Positions 7,219 through 16,633 are shown, counted from the stretch's first letter. The stretch: 64,000 nt of DNA from CAYWJA01 sp964458485 (GCA_964458485.1 CAYWJA010000001.1:1-64000), one strand, 5' to 3'. Notes: a model not told the origin generated them from the sequence alone. Numbers and translations are program-made.

Positions 7219-8730
7219 ATGACAGAAAAACCAAAAAACATTGAGTATGACGAACCATTAGATATGATAGATTCAAGCAATCTAATAGAGGGAGATATCC
7301 TAGTAATTGCAACGAGCGATGATGAAGTTTATGAATTCAAAGTAGAGCAAAATATCGAACATGTACTCATTGTTAGGCACATTAATTGTGATCAAGATTC
7401 TCAACAAACTGGAATAATTAACAATAAAACAATACAGTGTGGAGAACCTCTGTATACAAAATTTCCACCGCCATTAAGCAGGACTGCAAATATAGAACAA
7501 ATAATGGTTACAAATCCAAACCTGAGTGATGAAGATGCATTTGATCAACGCGTTACAACAAGATTTGTTCGAGAAGACATTGAACAGGCAGTTACACCAC
7601 CTGAAGTTGTAGCAATAGGAGATTCCAACGGAAGCTATGAAACATATATTTGGAATTTGAAAAAAACAGGTTTAATAGATGAAGATACAAATTGGATTGG
7701 TGGAAATAGAAGGGTTGTAATTCATGGGGATATATTAGCAGACAGGGCATGTGATGGCCTGCAAATTTTACATAAAAATGCTGAACTTCGTAAGCAAGCT
7801 CAGGAGGCAGGTGGGGATATAACAATCCTCGCAGGTAATCATGATGATTTTATGTTTTCATTTTTATTAAACAGAGGAGGAGTACATGATAATGGGCTAC
7901 AAGCTAGCTTAACTAATAAACAAGGTGAAGGACTTAGAGAATTGACATTATTTAGTGGCGATAGACAAATGAGAGAATCTTTATATGTACAAGGCGAAGA
8001 CGGCGATATAACTTATGATGAATTAAGTGCACTATTGATTAAAAAAAATATGGGATACCCTACGTTGCCTACAATAGAAGAGTTTGATCAAATTGATGAA
8101 ATAGACGCTAATATGAGAAAAAAAGGTAGCAGATTTGACCGTGAAGAAATTTTAGAAAATATGAGAAATGACGATTATGGAAAAATGATTTTAGAAGAAA
8201 TGTGCAATATGAAATTATGCGAACGCATTGACAATACTCTTTATGTACATTCAGACCCTACTAATGAAATGCTGGGAATGCTTTTAAGAACCGGCGTGGA
8301 TAGTGTTAATAATGATTTCCAAACAGCTATGAGGAAAACATTACTAGAAGGTGAACAATATAACGACAACTATAACAACATATTTGACACTTTCTTGAGT
8401 ACAAATAATCGATCTTTTGCGAAAGCACTGGATAGAGATGGAAAAATGCATGAAGATAAAATTAGCTTAAAACCCGGTCTTGTAAAAATGTTAAAAGAAA
8501 GAACTGGTATTGATAAAATAGTATTTGGCCATAGTGATTTAAAAAAAGGGCAAAGAAAAATTGAAATAGAAGGTGTTAAATTTATAAACGTTGATCAGAG
8601 TTCACTTAAAGGAGGTAAGCAAACTATCTCTGCGGCAAGATTGCGAGCGGACGGAAGAGTTGTTACGGGTACCGAGCGGCATATTGCGATAGGCAGTGAT
8701 CAAAATAGCAGTGCAACATCGAGTATGTAA
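7219..8730 (+). CDS. Calcineurin-like metallophosphoesterase
   Basis: This 503-residue protein carries the metallophosphoesterase signature in order: AIGDSNGSYE (about 133), VVIHGDILADR (about 168), ILAGNHDDF (about 205), LYVHSDPT, and VFGHSDLKKGQ (about 435). These are the two-metal ligands of the PPP/ApaH-like superfamily. The N-terminal 120 residues and a long acidic insert (about 240-340) are not recognised. No signal peptide is seen, so it is probably cytoplasmic. The substrate (phosphoprotein, dinucleotide or other) cannot be read from sequence. It has its own promoter and is followed by the DAHP synthase gene, which has a separate promoter. Confidence 0.85.
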   Translation: MTEKPKNIEYDEPLDMIDSSNLIEGDILVIATSDDEVYEFKVEQNIEHVLIVRHINCDQDSQQTGIINNKTIQCGEPLYTKFPPPLSRTANIEQIMVTNPNLSDEDAFDQRVTTRFVREDIEQAVTPPEVVAIGDSNGSYETYIWNLKKTGLIDEDTNWIGGNRRVVIHGDILADRACDGLQILHKNAELRKQAQEAGGDITILAGNHDDFMFSFLLNRGGVHDNGLQASLTNKQGEGLRELTLFSGDRQMRESLYVQGEDGDITYDELSALLIKKNMGYPTLPTIEEFDQIDEIDANMRKKGSRFDREEILENMRNDDYGKMILEEMCNMKLCERIDNTLYVHSDPTNEMLGMLLRTGVDSVNNDFQTAMRKTLLEGEQYNDNYNNIFDTFLSTNNRSFAKALDRDGKMHEDKISLKPGLVKMLKERTGIDKIVFGHSDLKKGQRKIEIEGVKFINVDQSSLKGGKQTISAARLRADGRVVTGTERHIAIGSDQNSSATSSM

Positions 8731-8771
8731 TATTGATGCAATATATTCTCCATATAGGTTAAATGTCATAC

Positions 8772-8800
8772 TTGCTCATTTTTAGCGTAAGAGATATTAT
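8772..8800 (+). promoter_or_regulatory. Promoter of the DAHP synthase gene
   Basis: TTGCTC (8772-8777), a 17-base spacer, and TATTAT (8795-8800). It lies 26 bases before the start codon at 8827. Confidence 0.5.
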
Positions 8801-8826
8801 TACATCATAATTAATCCTAATGAAAA

Positions 8827-9897
8827 ATGATTAAAACAGATAACCTAAGAATTGAAACTTTCACCAAATTAATTTCTCCAAATGAAATACGGGCGCAAAT
8901 TCCTGTTTCAGATACGGCAAGTAATGTCATAAATAAAGGTAGAGAAAGTTTTTGTAATATATTAAACTATAAAGATGATCGCTTTGTAGTTATTGCAGGC
9001 CCTTGTTCTATTCATGATACAAAAGCAGCTATGGAATATGCTGGTAAATTAATGGAATTGAAAAAGAAATTTGATGACAAATTATTAATTATGATGAGGG
9101 TTTATTTTGAAAAGCCCCGCACTACAACAGGTTGGAAAGGCTTGGTTAACGATCCGCATTTAAATAATACTCAAGACATGGCAACCGGACTTAAAATAGC
9201 AAGAAAGTTATTAATAGATATTGCAGAGCTTGGCCTGCCGACCGCAACAGAACTACTTGACCCAATAACCGCTGCGTATATTGCCGAGTTGGTATCTTGG
9301 GCTGCAATAGGTGCGAGAACAACTGAATCACAAACACACAGACAGATGACAAGTGGGCTCTCTGTACCTATTGGTTTTAAAAATAATACAGATGGAAATC
9401 TGGATGTTGCCATAAATGCGATAGCGTCTGCAAAAAGCTCTCATAGCTTTCTGGGAGTTGATGATGATGGCAATTGTTCAATAATCAAAACAACCGGCAA
9501 TGACAATGCTCACATAATTTTAAGGGGTGGCAAAAAAGGTCCAAATTATCATATTGAAGATATTGAGAAGTGTGAGGCTAAATTAAAAGAGAAAAAAACT
9601 GCCCCAAAAATAATGGTTGATTTAAGTCATGCAAACTCGGGTAAAAAACCTGAAAGGCAAAAAATGGTGCTTAACGATATAATTGCGCAAAAAAAAGCTG
9701 ACCCATCCGCAGTAGCATTGGGCAGAGAAGGTAACAAATCAATTTTTGGAGTAATGATAGAGAGTAACTTATCTGAAGGTAATCAAAAAATTACCAATGG
9801 AACCAGTGATCTCAAATACGGTGTATCTGTTACCGATGCATGTATAGGGTGGGAGGAGACTGAAAAAATGTTGGGTGAATTATATGCGGCTTTTTAA
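8827..9897 (+). CDS. aroF/aroG/aroH-type: 3-deoxy-7-phosphoheptulonate (DAHP) synthase, class I
   Basis: This enzyme condenses phosphoenolpyruvate and erythrose 4-phosphate in the first step of the shikimate pathway. At 356 residues it has the E. coli AroG-like length. AGPCSIHD, MRVYFEKPRTTTGWKG, LPTATELLDP, WAAIGARTTESQTHR, PIGFKNNTDG, ILRGG and MVDLSHANSGK are all intact. The N-terminal RIETFTKLISP segment suggests the feedback-regulated subtype, but the effector cannot be told. With the TyrA-PheA fusion at 19969 it points to endogenous aromatic amino acid synthesis, which is unusual for many CPR lineages. It stands alone with its own promoter. Confidence 0.96.
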   Translation: MIKTDNLRIETFTKLISPNEIRAQIPVSDTASNVINKGRESFCNILNYKDDRFVVIAGPCSIHDTKAAMEYAGKLMELKKKFDDKLLIMMRVYFEKPRTTTGWKGLVNDPHLNNTQDMATGLKIARKLLIDIAELGLPTATELLDPITAAYIAELVSWAAIGARTTESQTHRQMTSGLSVPIGFKNNTDGNLDVAINAIASAKSSHSFLGVDDDGNCSIIKTTGNDNAHIILRGGKKGPNYHIEDIEKCEAKLKEKKTAPKIMVDLSHANSGKKPERQKMVLNDIIAQKKADPSAVALGREGNKSIFGVMIESNLSEGNQKITNGTSDLKYGVSVTDACIGWEETEKMLGELYAAF

Positions 9898-9994
9898 TCT
9901 AAAAAAATGCAGTTTATTGAAAATCCTAAAAATTAACCATTAAAAGACTTCCACAATTTCTTTTTTTCTGGTAAACTTTTTCCGCTACTTTTTC

Positions 9995-10088
9995 TAGTGC
10001 TGTAGTCCTGTAGTGCTGTAGTCCTTTTGTGCTGATTAATTCATCAGATAGGACGAAAGCATGAAGGCACGACAGCACGAAGGCACTA
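9995..10088. repeat. Foldback array of 'GTGCTGTAGTCCT' words
   Basis: The left arm repeats TAGTGCTGTAGTCC. The loop is CTGATTAATTCATCAG, and the right arm repeats the reverse complement, AGGAC...GCACGACAGCACG. It lies directly before gyrA. The same family occurs at 19879-19963 and 45260-45360. Confidence 0.85.
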
Positions 10089-10108
10089 TTATAATTAACA
10101 AATAAGAC

Positions 10109-12709
10109 GTGAGCGAAGATAAAGAAAACAACAAACCAGAGACGGATGCTAATGAATCCGAAAAAGAAAATACTAACCCCGAAGAAGCTACAGAATCTGC
10201 TGACAAAGGCGATGATGGCCAAGATATAATTAGGACAGATATTGGTAATATAAATGATCGTGATATTGTAACTGAAATGCAGGAGAGTTATCTGGATTAC
10301 GCGATGAGTGTGATTGTTTCACGTGCACTTCCGGATGTTCGTGATGGATTAAAACCAGTACATCGAAGGATTCTTTATTCAATGCACGAACTCGGATTAC
10401 GATCCAGTGCTAAATTCCGAAAATCCGCAGCGGTTGTTGGTGATGTTTTAGCCAAATATCATCCACATGGCGATACCGCAGTTTATGATTCTATGGTTCA
10501 CATGGCGCAGGATTTCAAAATGCGATATCAACTAATATTTGGCCAGGGTAACTTTGGCTCAATGGATGGAGATAATGCAGCGGCAATGCGTTACACCGAA
10601 GCTAAAATGCGAAAAATCAGTGATGAAATTTTAGCTGATATTGAAAAGGATACTGTCGACTTTAGACCAAACTATGATGGAAGATTGAAAGAGCCATGTG
10701 TATTACCTAGTCGTATACCAACCCTTCTTCTAAACGGAACTATGGGTATTGCTGTAGGTATGGCGACCAACATTCCACCACACAATCTAAAGGAGGTAAT
10801 GAATGCAGTGCTTCATTTAATAAAAAACCCTGAAAGCACAATTGACGATTTAATGACATTTATAAAAGGTCCTGATTTTCCAACAGGAGGCCTTGTTTAT
10901 GATATAGAGGCTATAAAAACCGCCTATGCTACAGGTCGTGGAAGTGTTGTAATGCGTGGCAGAGCTGAAATAGAAGAAATGAAAGGTGGTAAATTTCGCA
11001 TAATAATTACAGAAATTCCTTACCATGTTAATAAAGCCGCTCTAGTGGAAAAAATAGCTGCATTAATTCAATCTAAAACTATCAAAGGAATATCTGATCT
11101 ACGTGATGAATCCAGCAGAAAAGGTGTGCGTGTTGCGATAGAATTAAAGCGCGATGCTTATCCTAAAAAAGTCTTAAACCAACTTTATAAACATACCTAT
11201 CTACAAACATCATTTGGCTTTAATGTAATTGCTTTGATAAATGGCATTCAACCACGATTACTTGATTTAAAAGTAATACTTGAGCAATTTATAAAACATC
11301 GCCAAGAAGTAGTACGAAGAAGAACTGAATTTGAGCTAAGGGTTGCAAAGGCACGCGCACATATTCTTGAGGGATTAAAAATTGCATTAGATCATATCGA
11401 TGAAGTAATCGCATTAATCAAAAAATCTGAAACCAAAGAAATCGCGAAAGAAGGATTAATGAAAAAGTTCAAATTAACAGAAATTCAGGCAAAAGCAATT
11501 CTGGAAATGCGACTTCAGACATTAGCCGGGTTGGAAAGGAAAAAGATAGAAGATGAGTTAAAAGATAAATTAGACTTTATTAAAGAGTGTGAAGATATCT
11601 TGGGAAAACCTGAAAGAATACTTAAAATTATCTCTGATGAAACTCAGGAAATTATTGATAAATATGGTGATAAACGCAAAACCGAAGTTGTGCCAAATGC
11701 TATTGGCCAATTTGATGTTAAGCAATTAATTCCGGATGAGCCAATGGTAGCAATGATAACCAAAGGCGGTTACATTAAACGCTTATCTCCTTCTGTTTAT
11801 CGTACACAAGGACGCGGAGGAAAAGGTGTTATTGGCATGACGACAAAGGAAGAAGATGAAATTTCACAAATCATTCACACCAGAACTCATAATAACCTGC
11901 TCTTCTTTACCGACAAAGGCCGTGTTTTCCGATTACCGGTTTATGAAATCCCTCAAGCAAGCCGTACTGCGCGTGGTCAGGCTGTGGTAAATCTTTTGCA
12001 ACTTATAGATAAAGAAAATGTTACGGTGATGTTCGACGATTCTGAATTAGCAGAAGCAAACTACCTATTTATGGCTACACAAAAAGGAACTGTTAAAAAG
12101 ACAAAAATAGAAGATTTTGCAAAAGTTCGTAAATCCGGTCTCATAGCAATTAAATTACGCCCTGATGATTTATTAAAATGGGTTAGGCCAACAAAAGATG
12201 GGAATCAGGTAGTTCTTATTACACATGAAGGTAAATGTATTAGATTTAAACAAAGTGATGTTCGCTCTATGGGACGTAACAGTATGGGGGTACGCGGAAT
12301 TAGATTAAAAAGCGGTGATCATGTAGTACAAATGGATGTTGTTAAAGATGAAGAAAACAGTAGACTTTTGGTAGTAATGGAAAACGGATTAAGTAAAGGT
12401 ACCAAAATTACTAATTATCGCTTCCAGGGTCGTGGCGGAACTGGCGTAAAAACCGCAACCATTACTGCAAAAACTGGCAAAATAGTAGGTGCTAGAATAT
12501 TGGAAAAACAATCAATAGGTGATCTTATTATAATATCTAAAAGTGGACAAATGATCCGCTTACCATTAAACGAAATCCCTTCAATCGGCCGTGCAACACA
12601 AGGCGTTTATGTAATGAGAATGAAAGGGAAAGATAAAGTCGCATCTATTTCTCTTATTTTGGAAGATACAAAAGAGGAGGAAAAAGCTGAGAAGCTACCA
12701 TTGAAATAA
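10109..12709 (+). CDS. gyrA: DNA gyrase subunit A
   Basis: This 866-residue type IIA topoisomerase subunit breaks and rejoins DNA through the active-site tyrosine in AAAMRYTEAKM (about residue 160). The winged-helix region has LKPVHRRILYSM and HPHGDTAVYDSM, with threonine at the quinolone-relevant position 83 equivalent. The C-terminal beta-pinwheel has a QGRGGKG box (about 567), which identifies gyrase rather than ParC. The first about 45 residues are an acidic Asp/Glu/Asn-rich extension not found in typical GyrA. The start is a GTG at 10109. A later start inside the acidic tail is possible. A foldback repeat lies immediately upstream, and no gyrB is nearby. Confidence 0.97.
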   Translation: MSEDKENNKPETDANESEKENTNPEEATESADKGDDGQDIIRTDIGNINDRDIVTEMQESYLDYAMSVIVSRALPDVRDGLKPVHRRILYSMHELGLRSSAKFRKSAAVVGDVLAKYHPHGDTAVYDSMVHMAQDFKMRYQLIFGQGNFGSMDGDNAAAMRYTEAKMRKISDEILADIEKDTVDFRPNYDGRLKEPCVLPSRIPTLLLNGTMGIAVGMATNIPPHNLKEVMNAVLHLIKNPESTIDDLMTFIKGPDFPTGGLVYDIEAIKTAYATGRGSVVMRGRAEIEEMKGGKFRIIITEIPYHVNKAALVEKIAALIQSKTIKGISDLRDESSRKGVRVAIELKRDAYPKKVLNQLYKHTYLQTSFGFNVIALINGIQPRLLDLKVILEQFIKHRQEVVRRRTEFELRVAKARAHILEGLKIALDHIDEVIALIKKSETKEIAKEGLMKKFKLTEIQAKAILEMRLQTLAGLERKKIEDELKDKLDFIKECEDILGKPERILKIISDETQEIIDKYGDKRKTEVVPNAIGQFDVKQLIPDEPMVAMITKGGYIKRLSPSVYRTQGRGGKGVIGMTTKEEDEISQIIHTRTHNNLLFFTDKGRVFRLPVYEIPQASRTARGQAVVNLLQLIDKENVTVMFDDSELAEANYLFMATQKGTVKKTKIEDFAKVRKSGLIAIKLRPDDLLKWVRPTKDGNQVVLITHEGKCIRFKQSDVRSMGRNSMGVRGIRLKSGDHVVQMDVVKDEENSRLLVVMENGLSKGTKITNYRFQGRGGTGVKTATITAKTGKIVGARILEKQSIGDLIIISKSGQMIRLPLNEIPSIGRATQGVYVMRMKGKDKVASISLILEDTKEEEKAEKLPLK

Positions 12710-12713
12710 GTTA

Positions 12714-12790
12714 ACATTTAACAATCATCATTTAGCATTTCTGATTAATTAAGCCGTTTAAATGTTAAATGTTAAATAATAAATGATAAA
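12714..12790. repeat. Foldback of 'AAATGTTAAATG' words after gyrA
   Basis: CATTTAACAATC and CATTTAGCATTTC on the left face AAATGTTAAATGTTAAATAA on the right, around a TAATTAA-containing loop. It could act as an mRNA 3' hairpin. The related half array at 32868-32912 uses the same words. Confidence 0.6.
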
Positions 12791-12796
12791 TAGAAT

Positions 12797-12825
12797 TTGA
12801 CCTTTCCTCACTTCCCCACTATCAT
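12797..12825 (+). promoter_or_regulatory. Promoter of the TSP3/PKD protein gene
   Basis: TTGACC (12797-12802), a 17-base spacer, and TATCAT (12820-12825). The predicted start is near 12832, leaving a leader of about 20 nt. Confidence 0.55.
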
Positions 12826-12851
12826 AAAAGTGTCATTTTAAACATACTCCA

Positions 12852-13979
12852 ATGTATAAAAAATTATTTCAAATCATAGCAGTTGCCTTTCTGGTATCAT
12901 CAACACTAATTATCACTCCTACTTTTGCTGCCACATACAGCAAGGATCTTTCAATTACCTCAAATGATATTCAATTTCCAAAAAATGTTATAAAAGGGCA
13001 AAAAATTAAAATTTATGCCTCTGTTAAAAATAATTCCAAATATGATCTTGGGGGTATAGTAAAATTTTATAACGAAAGGACTGGTAAATATATTGGTGCC
13101 GACCAGCCAATTTCTGTTGTACCAGGTAAGCCTGATGATGTTTTTCTTGAATGGAATGCAGACACAAGTGGTTATCATACAATTGCTGTGAGGCTTATAC
13201 CCTGGGAAACGAAATTAGATGATCCAAGCAACAATAAGGTTACAAAAAAAGTTTTTATTGATATAGATAGCGACAAGGATGGTAAAGGAAACCAAATAGA
13301 TACAGATGACGATAACGATGGTGCGGCAGATAAGGATGATGCTTTTCCTTTAGACCCTAAAGAAAGTCAGGATACAGATAATGATGGTATTGGTAACAAC
13401 GAAGATGCTGATGATGATAATGATGGTGTTCCTGATACTCAGGACGCATTCCCTGTCGATAAAAAAGAAACTAAAGATACAGATAATGATGGAGTTGGCG
13501 ATAATACGGATGTATTTCCATATGATGTTAAAGAGTATAAAGATAGTGATAAAGACGGACTTGGCGACAATGCAGATCCTAACGATAAAAACCATGGACC
13601 AATTCCAACAATTAATTCATCTGGCTCAAAAGTAAATATCGGGAAAGAACTTACATTTAATGCTATTAAATCACGTGATCCGGACGGAAAAGTTGCAAAA
13701 TATGAATGGAATTTTGGAGACGGAAAAATTGGAACAGGGGTTGTTACAAACCATAAATTTGCAAAATCCGGAAAATATGTAGTTACTTTAAAAGTTACTG
13801 ATGACCAAGGTGAAAGCCGAACACAACAAATGCAAGTTCAGGCTGGCTACAGCATAACGTTTATTATTATGCTAGGAGTAACTATTATACTTATATTGCT
13901 TCTTATAGTAGTAACGATATTTATCTACAAACGATTCTTTCTTGTAGAAAAAAAGAAAGCTAAAAGAAAAAAGAAGTAA
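12852..13979 (+). CDS. Secreted, membrane-anchored protein with TSP3 calcium repeats and a PKD domain
   Basis: The 375-residue protein has a Sec signal peptide (1-27, ending TFAA). A beta-rich N-domain (about 30-135) resembles a CARDB/adhesion fold. Thrombospondin type-3-like repeats of the form DxDxDGxGDxxD (about 137-240) should bind calcium. A PKD domain (about 245-325; YEWNFGDG, KYVVTLKVTDDQG) is followed by one membrane helix (about 328-352) and a Lys/Arg-rich cytoplasmic tail. This gives an outward-facing, calcium-stiffened stalk anchored in the membrane. A role in adhesion or host contact fits CPR biology but is inferred. It is monocistronic with its own promoter. Confidence 0.85.
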   Translation: MYKKLFQIIAVAFLVSSTLIITPTFAATYSKDLSITSNDIQFPKNVIKGQKIKIYASVKNNSKYDLGGIVKFYNERTGKYIGADQPISVVPGKPDDVFLEWNADTSGYHTIAVRLIPWETKLDDPSNNKVTKKVFIDIDSDKDGKGNQIDTDDDNDGAADKDDAFPLDPKESQDTDNDGIGNNEDADDDNDGVPDTQDAFPVDKKETKDTDNDGVGDNTDVFPYDVKEYKDSDKDGLGDNADPNDKNHGPIPTINSSGSKVNIGKELTFNAIKSRDPDGKVAKYEWNFGDGKIGTGVVTNHKFAKSGKYVVTLKVTDDQGESRTQQMQVQAGYSITFIIMLGVTIILILLLIVVTIFIYKRFFLVEKKKAKRKKK

Positions 13980-14068
13980 ATTCTATTGCATAAATGGGTT
14001 ATTTAGGATAAAATCTTCAAGCTGTTTTAAATATTAACAATGAAATGTGTCTAGCCCTGTTGTGTATC

Positions 14069-14219
14069 AATAGGGAAATGCTTGAATTACTTGAAAAGTC
14101 CTGGTGGTGAACCGCACGTACTTTTCTGCGTAATTCATCCTCACTACGCTGCCCATGAACCAGGCGCTTCGCTTCGGTTTATGGTTGCTCCGTTCAGAAC
14201 GCATTTCTCGCTACTTAAA
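14069..14219 (+). promoter_or_regulatory. Structured 5' leader of rpmE, shared with galE
   Basis: A leader of about 150 nt ends at the rpmE start codon. AATAGG plus GAAATGC (14075-14081) can pair with GCATTTC (14201-14207). The galE leader has GAAACGC with GCGTTTC, a compensatory change. Inside is a long hairpin: GAATTAC (14084-14090) with GTAATTC (14130-14136), and GAAAAGT (14093-14099) with ACTTTTC (14120-14126). Further hairpins are CCATGAACC...GGTTTATGG and CGTTC-A-GAACG. The 3' end TCGCTACTTAA is identical in both copies and abuts the ATG. This looks like a cis-regulatory RNA or a structured mobile leader. Confidence 0.6.
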
Positions 14220-14660
14220 ATGAAAACCGACCTTCATCCTACATATCATAAGACTAAAGTAACATGTGCCTGTGGCGCAAAATTTGAATTTGGATCTACT
14301 ATGGAAGAATATACTGTAGAAATTTGTTCAAAATGCCATCCTTTTTACACTGGTAAACAAAAACTAGTAGATACTGCTGGTCGTGTAGATAAATTTAGAG
14401 CGCGCATGGAAGTTGCTAAAAAACGAAAGGAAGAGGAAGATGCTCGCAATAAAGCTAAAAACAAGAAAGAAAGTGTAGAGGAAAAAATGACTCGCAAGGC
14501 TCAGGAAAAGGAGGAGGAGAAAAAAGAAGAAAAAGCTAAAAAAGAGGAATCCAAAAAGAAGGCAGCTAAGAAGAAGGCGGAAAAAATTACTGTGAAACCA
14601 GCTAAGGAGGAGGTGAAAGAGAAAAAAAAGGTGGCTAAGAAGGCAAGTAAGAAGAAGTAA
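14220..14660 (+). CDS. rpmE: Ribosomal protein L31 (bL31) with long Lys/Glu-rich tail
   Basis: bL31 contributes to the large subunit and to bridges with the small subunit. The start is the ATG at 14220 (MKTDLHPTYHKTKVTCACG). The longer open frame upstream only translates the structured leader. The core (1-70) has TCACGAKFEFGST and ICSKCHPFYTGKQK, with C-x-C and C-x-x-C, so this is the zinc-binding C+ type. Residues about 75-146 are a highly charged Lys/Glu/Ala helix-like extension, about twice the normal length. The tail is low complexity and resembles those of rplT and the TraG-like ATPase in this window. Confidence 0.93.
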   Translation: MKTDLHPTYHKTKVTCACGAKFEFGSTMEEYTVEICSKCHPFYTGKQKLVDTAGRVDKFRARMEVAKKRKEEEDARNKAKNKKESVEEKMTRKAQEKEEEKKEEKAKKEESKKKAAKKKAEKITVKPAKEEVKEKKKVAKKASKKK

Positions 14661-14672
14661 TGTTACACCCGT

Positions 14673-14853
14673 TTGTCATCCCGACTTGTCGGGATCCATA
14701 CAATGAAGTAATGGTTATATAGCTAATATACTAACCATCTTATTTGCTGATATTGCGAAAATATTCGCATATTCGGTAAATCTGGTTATTAGCAAAAGGG
14801 TAATAATATGATTCACTTACTACGTGGATCCTGAAACAAGTTCAGGATGACAA
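14673..14853. repeat. MITE-like element of about 181 bp, TTGTCATCC...GGATGACAA
   Basis: The terminal palindromes are CCCGACTTGTCGGG and CCTGAAACAAGTTCAGG. The central hairpin GCGAAAATATTCGC is shared with the copies at 16735, 41219 and 63819 (there in the other orientation). There is no coding capacity. The element separates rpmE from the convergent glycosyltransferase gene. Confidence 0.85.
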
Positions 14854-14889
14854 TGAGGGGTAATTTCCCTCACGAGCCATTCAGATTTC

Positions 14890-15954
14890 TTAACTACTTA
14901 TAACCTTTTTTATTTTCTCCTGAAAAACCTCCCTATCAAATCCCTCAGCAATCGCCCGGATTTTTTGGTGATCGTAATGCTTTTCATTGGCCAACAAGCG
15001 AGCAAGTCCGTCCTCTAGAGATTGAGGTGTTTGGTGGTAGAAAAATTCACCACTTACACCAGCTTGTATACTCTCTGTTACACCCCCAACACCATATGCA
15101 AGGACCGGCTTACCAGCCGCCATGGCTTCCACAGGTGTAATGCCAAAATCCTCCTCACCAGGAAAAATGAATGCACGGCAATGTTCATAGTAGTCACGGA
15201 CAGCATGGTCATCTTTGTAGCCAAGAAACTCGATATTATCTTTTGCAATGGACTCAAGATACTTTCGCTGTGCCCCATCCCCTATTATAATAAGTTTACG
15301 TCGAATTTTATTAAATGTGTGAATCGCCAATTCAATGCGTTTAAATGGGGTAAGTGCGGATACAATTAAAAAATAATCCTCATGACTATCAGTTGGCGTA
15401 AATCTTTTGACGTCAACGGGTGGATAAATTACATCACAATCACGTCGCCAGTACTTGCAAATGCGTTTCTGAACGTGTTTTGAGTTAGCAATGAGTACAT
15501 CAGGGCGACCAGAAGTCATAAAATCCCACTGACGAATCTTATTTAGTTTGCTCGCAATCAAAAACTTCATCAATTTAGAGTAATTTTTAGTGTATTGATG
15601 CGTATAATCCCACGCATATCTCATGGGTGAGTGGCAATAGCAAATATGTTTTACGTGATCCGGTGTTTTAATGCCATGCATAAAAGCTGAACTGCTCGAA
15701 ATTACCACGTCATACTTACTAAAATTCCATTTTTCGACTGCCTCGGGCATTTTTGATAATAAAAATTTTGGCGGAACCTTGAGTTTATACCACTTTTGCA
15801 GATCACTTGTGTGTAATTTTTTAGACGGCGACACTTCTCCGTCTCCAAAAAGCGTATAAACAGGTGCTTTTGGATACATTCCGCACAACTCCGATAAAAC
15901 TCTCTCAGCACCGCCGAATTTTATTAGCATTTCGTGAGCAAGAGCTATTTTCAT
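14890..15954 (-). CDS. Glycosyltransferase family 4 (GT-B fold)
   Basis: The 354-residue protein shows the GT4 signature: an N-terminal KIALAHEMLIKFGGAERV glycine/glutamate loop, CYCHSPMRYAWDYTH, LIVSALTPFKRIELAI, and FPGEEDFGITPVEAMAAGKPVLAYGVGG in the donor-binding E-x7-E region. It uses a nucleotide-activated sugar and is predicted to be cytoplasmic and membrane-associated. It probably adds a sugar (mannose-like activity is common in this subgroup) to an envelope glycan or lipid. It is monocistronic between repeats, away from the main sugar cluster at 23-33 kb. Acceptor and donor cannot be assigned. Confidence 0.9.
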   Translation of the reverse strand: MKIALAHEMLIKFGGAERVLSELCGMYPKAPVYTLFGDGEVSPSKKLHTSDLQKWYKLKVPPKFLLSKMPEAVEKWNFSKYDVVISSSSAFMHGIKTPDHVKHICYCHSPMRYAWDYTHQYTKNYSKLMKFLIASKLNKIRQWDFMTSGRPDVLIANSKHVQKRICKYWRRDCDVIYPPVDVKRFTPTDSHEDYFLIVSALTPFKRIELAIHTFNKIRRKLIIIGDGAQRKYLESIAKDNIEFLGYKDDHAVRDYYEHCRAFIFPGEEDFGITPVEAMAAGKPVLAYGVGGVTESIQAGVSGEFFYHQTPQSLEDGLARLLANEKHYDHQKIRAIAEGFDREVFQEKIKKVISS

Positions 15955-16013
15955 ATTTTTACGCTAAAAAAACAATAATATTATAGCGTAATAAATATGG
16001 ATCTCCATATATT

Positions 16014-16574
16014 TTAACCAGCAGTCTCTTGTATCAAACGATCTACCTCTTCAGGCGGCATAGTTTTTCCGCTACCTGAGCTTTCAAAATCATTCGCCTC
16101 CAAAGTTAATCTTCTTATCTTATCTCCTGTATCGCGATATCTAAATTTAACTTCAGCATCCTCATCTCTCGATGCTACTTCTTTTGATCTATCCGATCCT
16201 TTCTGTAAAACACTTTCAACACTACGACGCTCTCTTTTCCAGTCGGTTCCTTTTAATGGATGTTTTCCAAATAATGAATCTTCCGAACCCACACCATCAA
16301 CAACGATTGCAACTTCTTTAGTGCCCTTATGATACGATAGTTCTACATTAAGAACTCTTCCAAACCGTTCACTGTGATCCACATTAAAAACTTTTATAAC
16401 AGCACCTCTAAGTAATCCTATAGGTGCATCTGCCCTTTCCTCTCCCATGCTTCTTTCTAAACGCTGTATTTCAACGTGGTTATTAGTGTTATAATATTGA
16501 TCTCCGGATCGAACTGATTCAATATCCTCTAAATCAAGGCATTCACCTTGGTCTGTTGGTATTTCTGCTGACAT
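16014..16574 (-). CDS. Hypothetical protein, 186 aa
   Basis: No family recognised. It is a soluble, highly charged protein. The N-terminal 50 residues are acidic and probably disordered. The centre (about 52-105; GLLRGAVIKVFNVDH, GRVLNVELSYHKGTKEVAIVVDG) looks like a small beta-rich domain. The C-terminal half is charged and helical. No signal or membrane segment is seen. Start ATG at 16574. It stands alone, with 507 bases of non-coding DNA upstream. Confidence 0.65.
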   Translation of the reverse strand: MSAEIPTDQGECLDLEDIESVRSGDQYYNTNNHVEIQRLERSMGEERADAPIGLLRGAVIKVFNVDHSERFGRVLNVELSYHKGTKEVAIVVDGVGSEDSLFGKHPLKGTDWKRERRSVESVLQKGSDRSKEVASRDEDAEVKFRYRDTGDKIRRLTLEANDFESSGSGKTMPPEEVDRLIQETAG

Positions 16575-16633
16575 AATAATTAAACATTAAAAATTAAGGT
16601 TAAAACTTATCATAATATTACCCCAAAAACAAC

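Noticed and set aside
14082..14219. N-terminal extension of L31 by 46 residues
   Set aside because: The added residues are the structured leader shared with galE. Family similarity begins exactly at the ATG at 14220.
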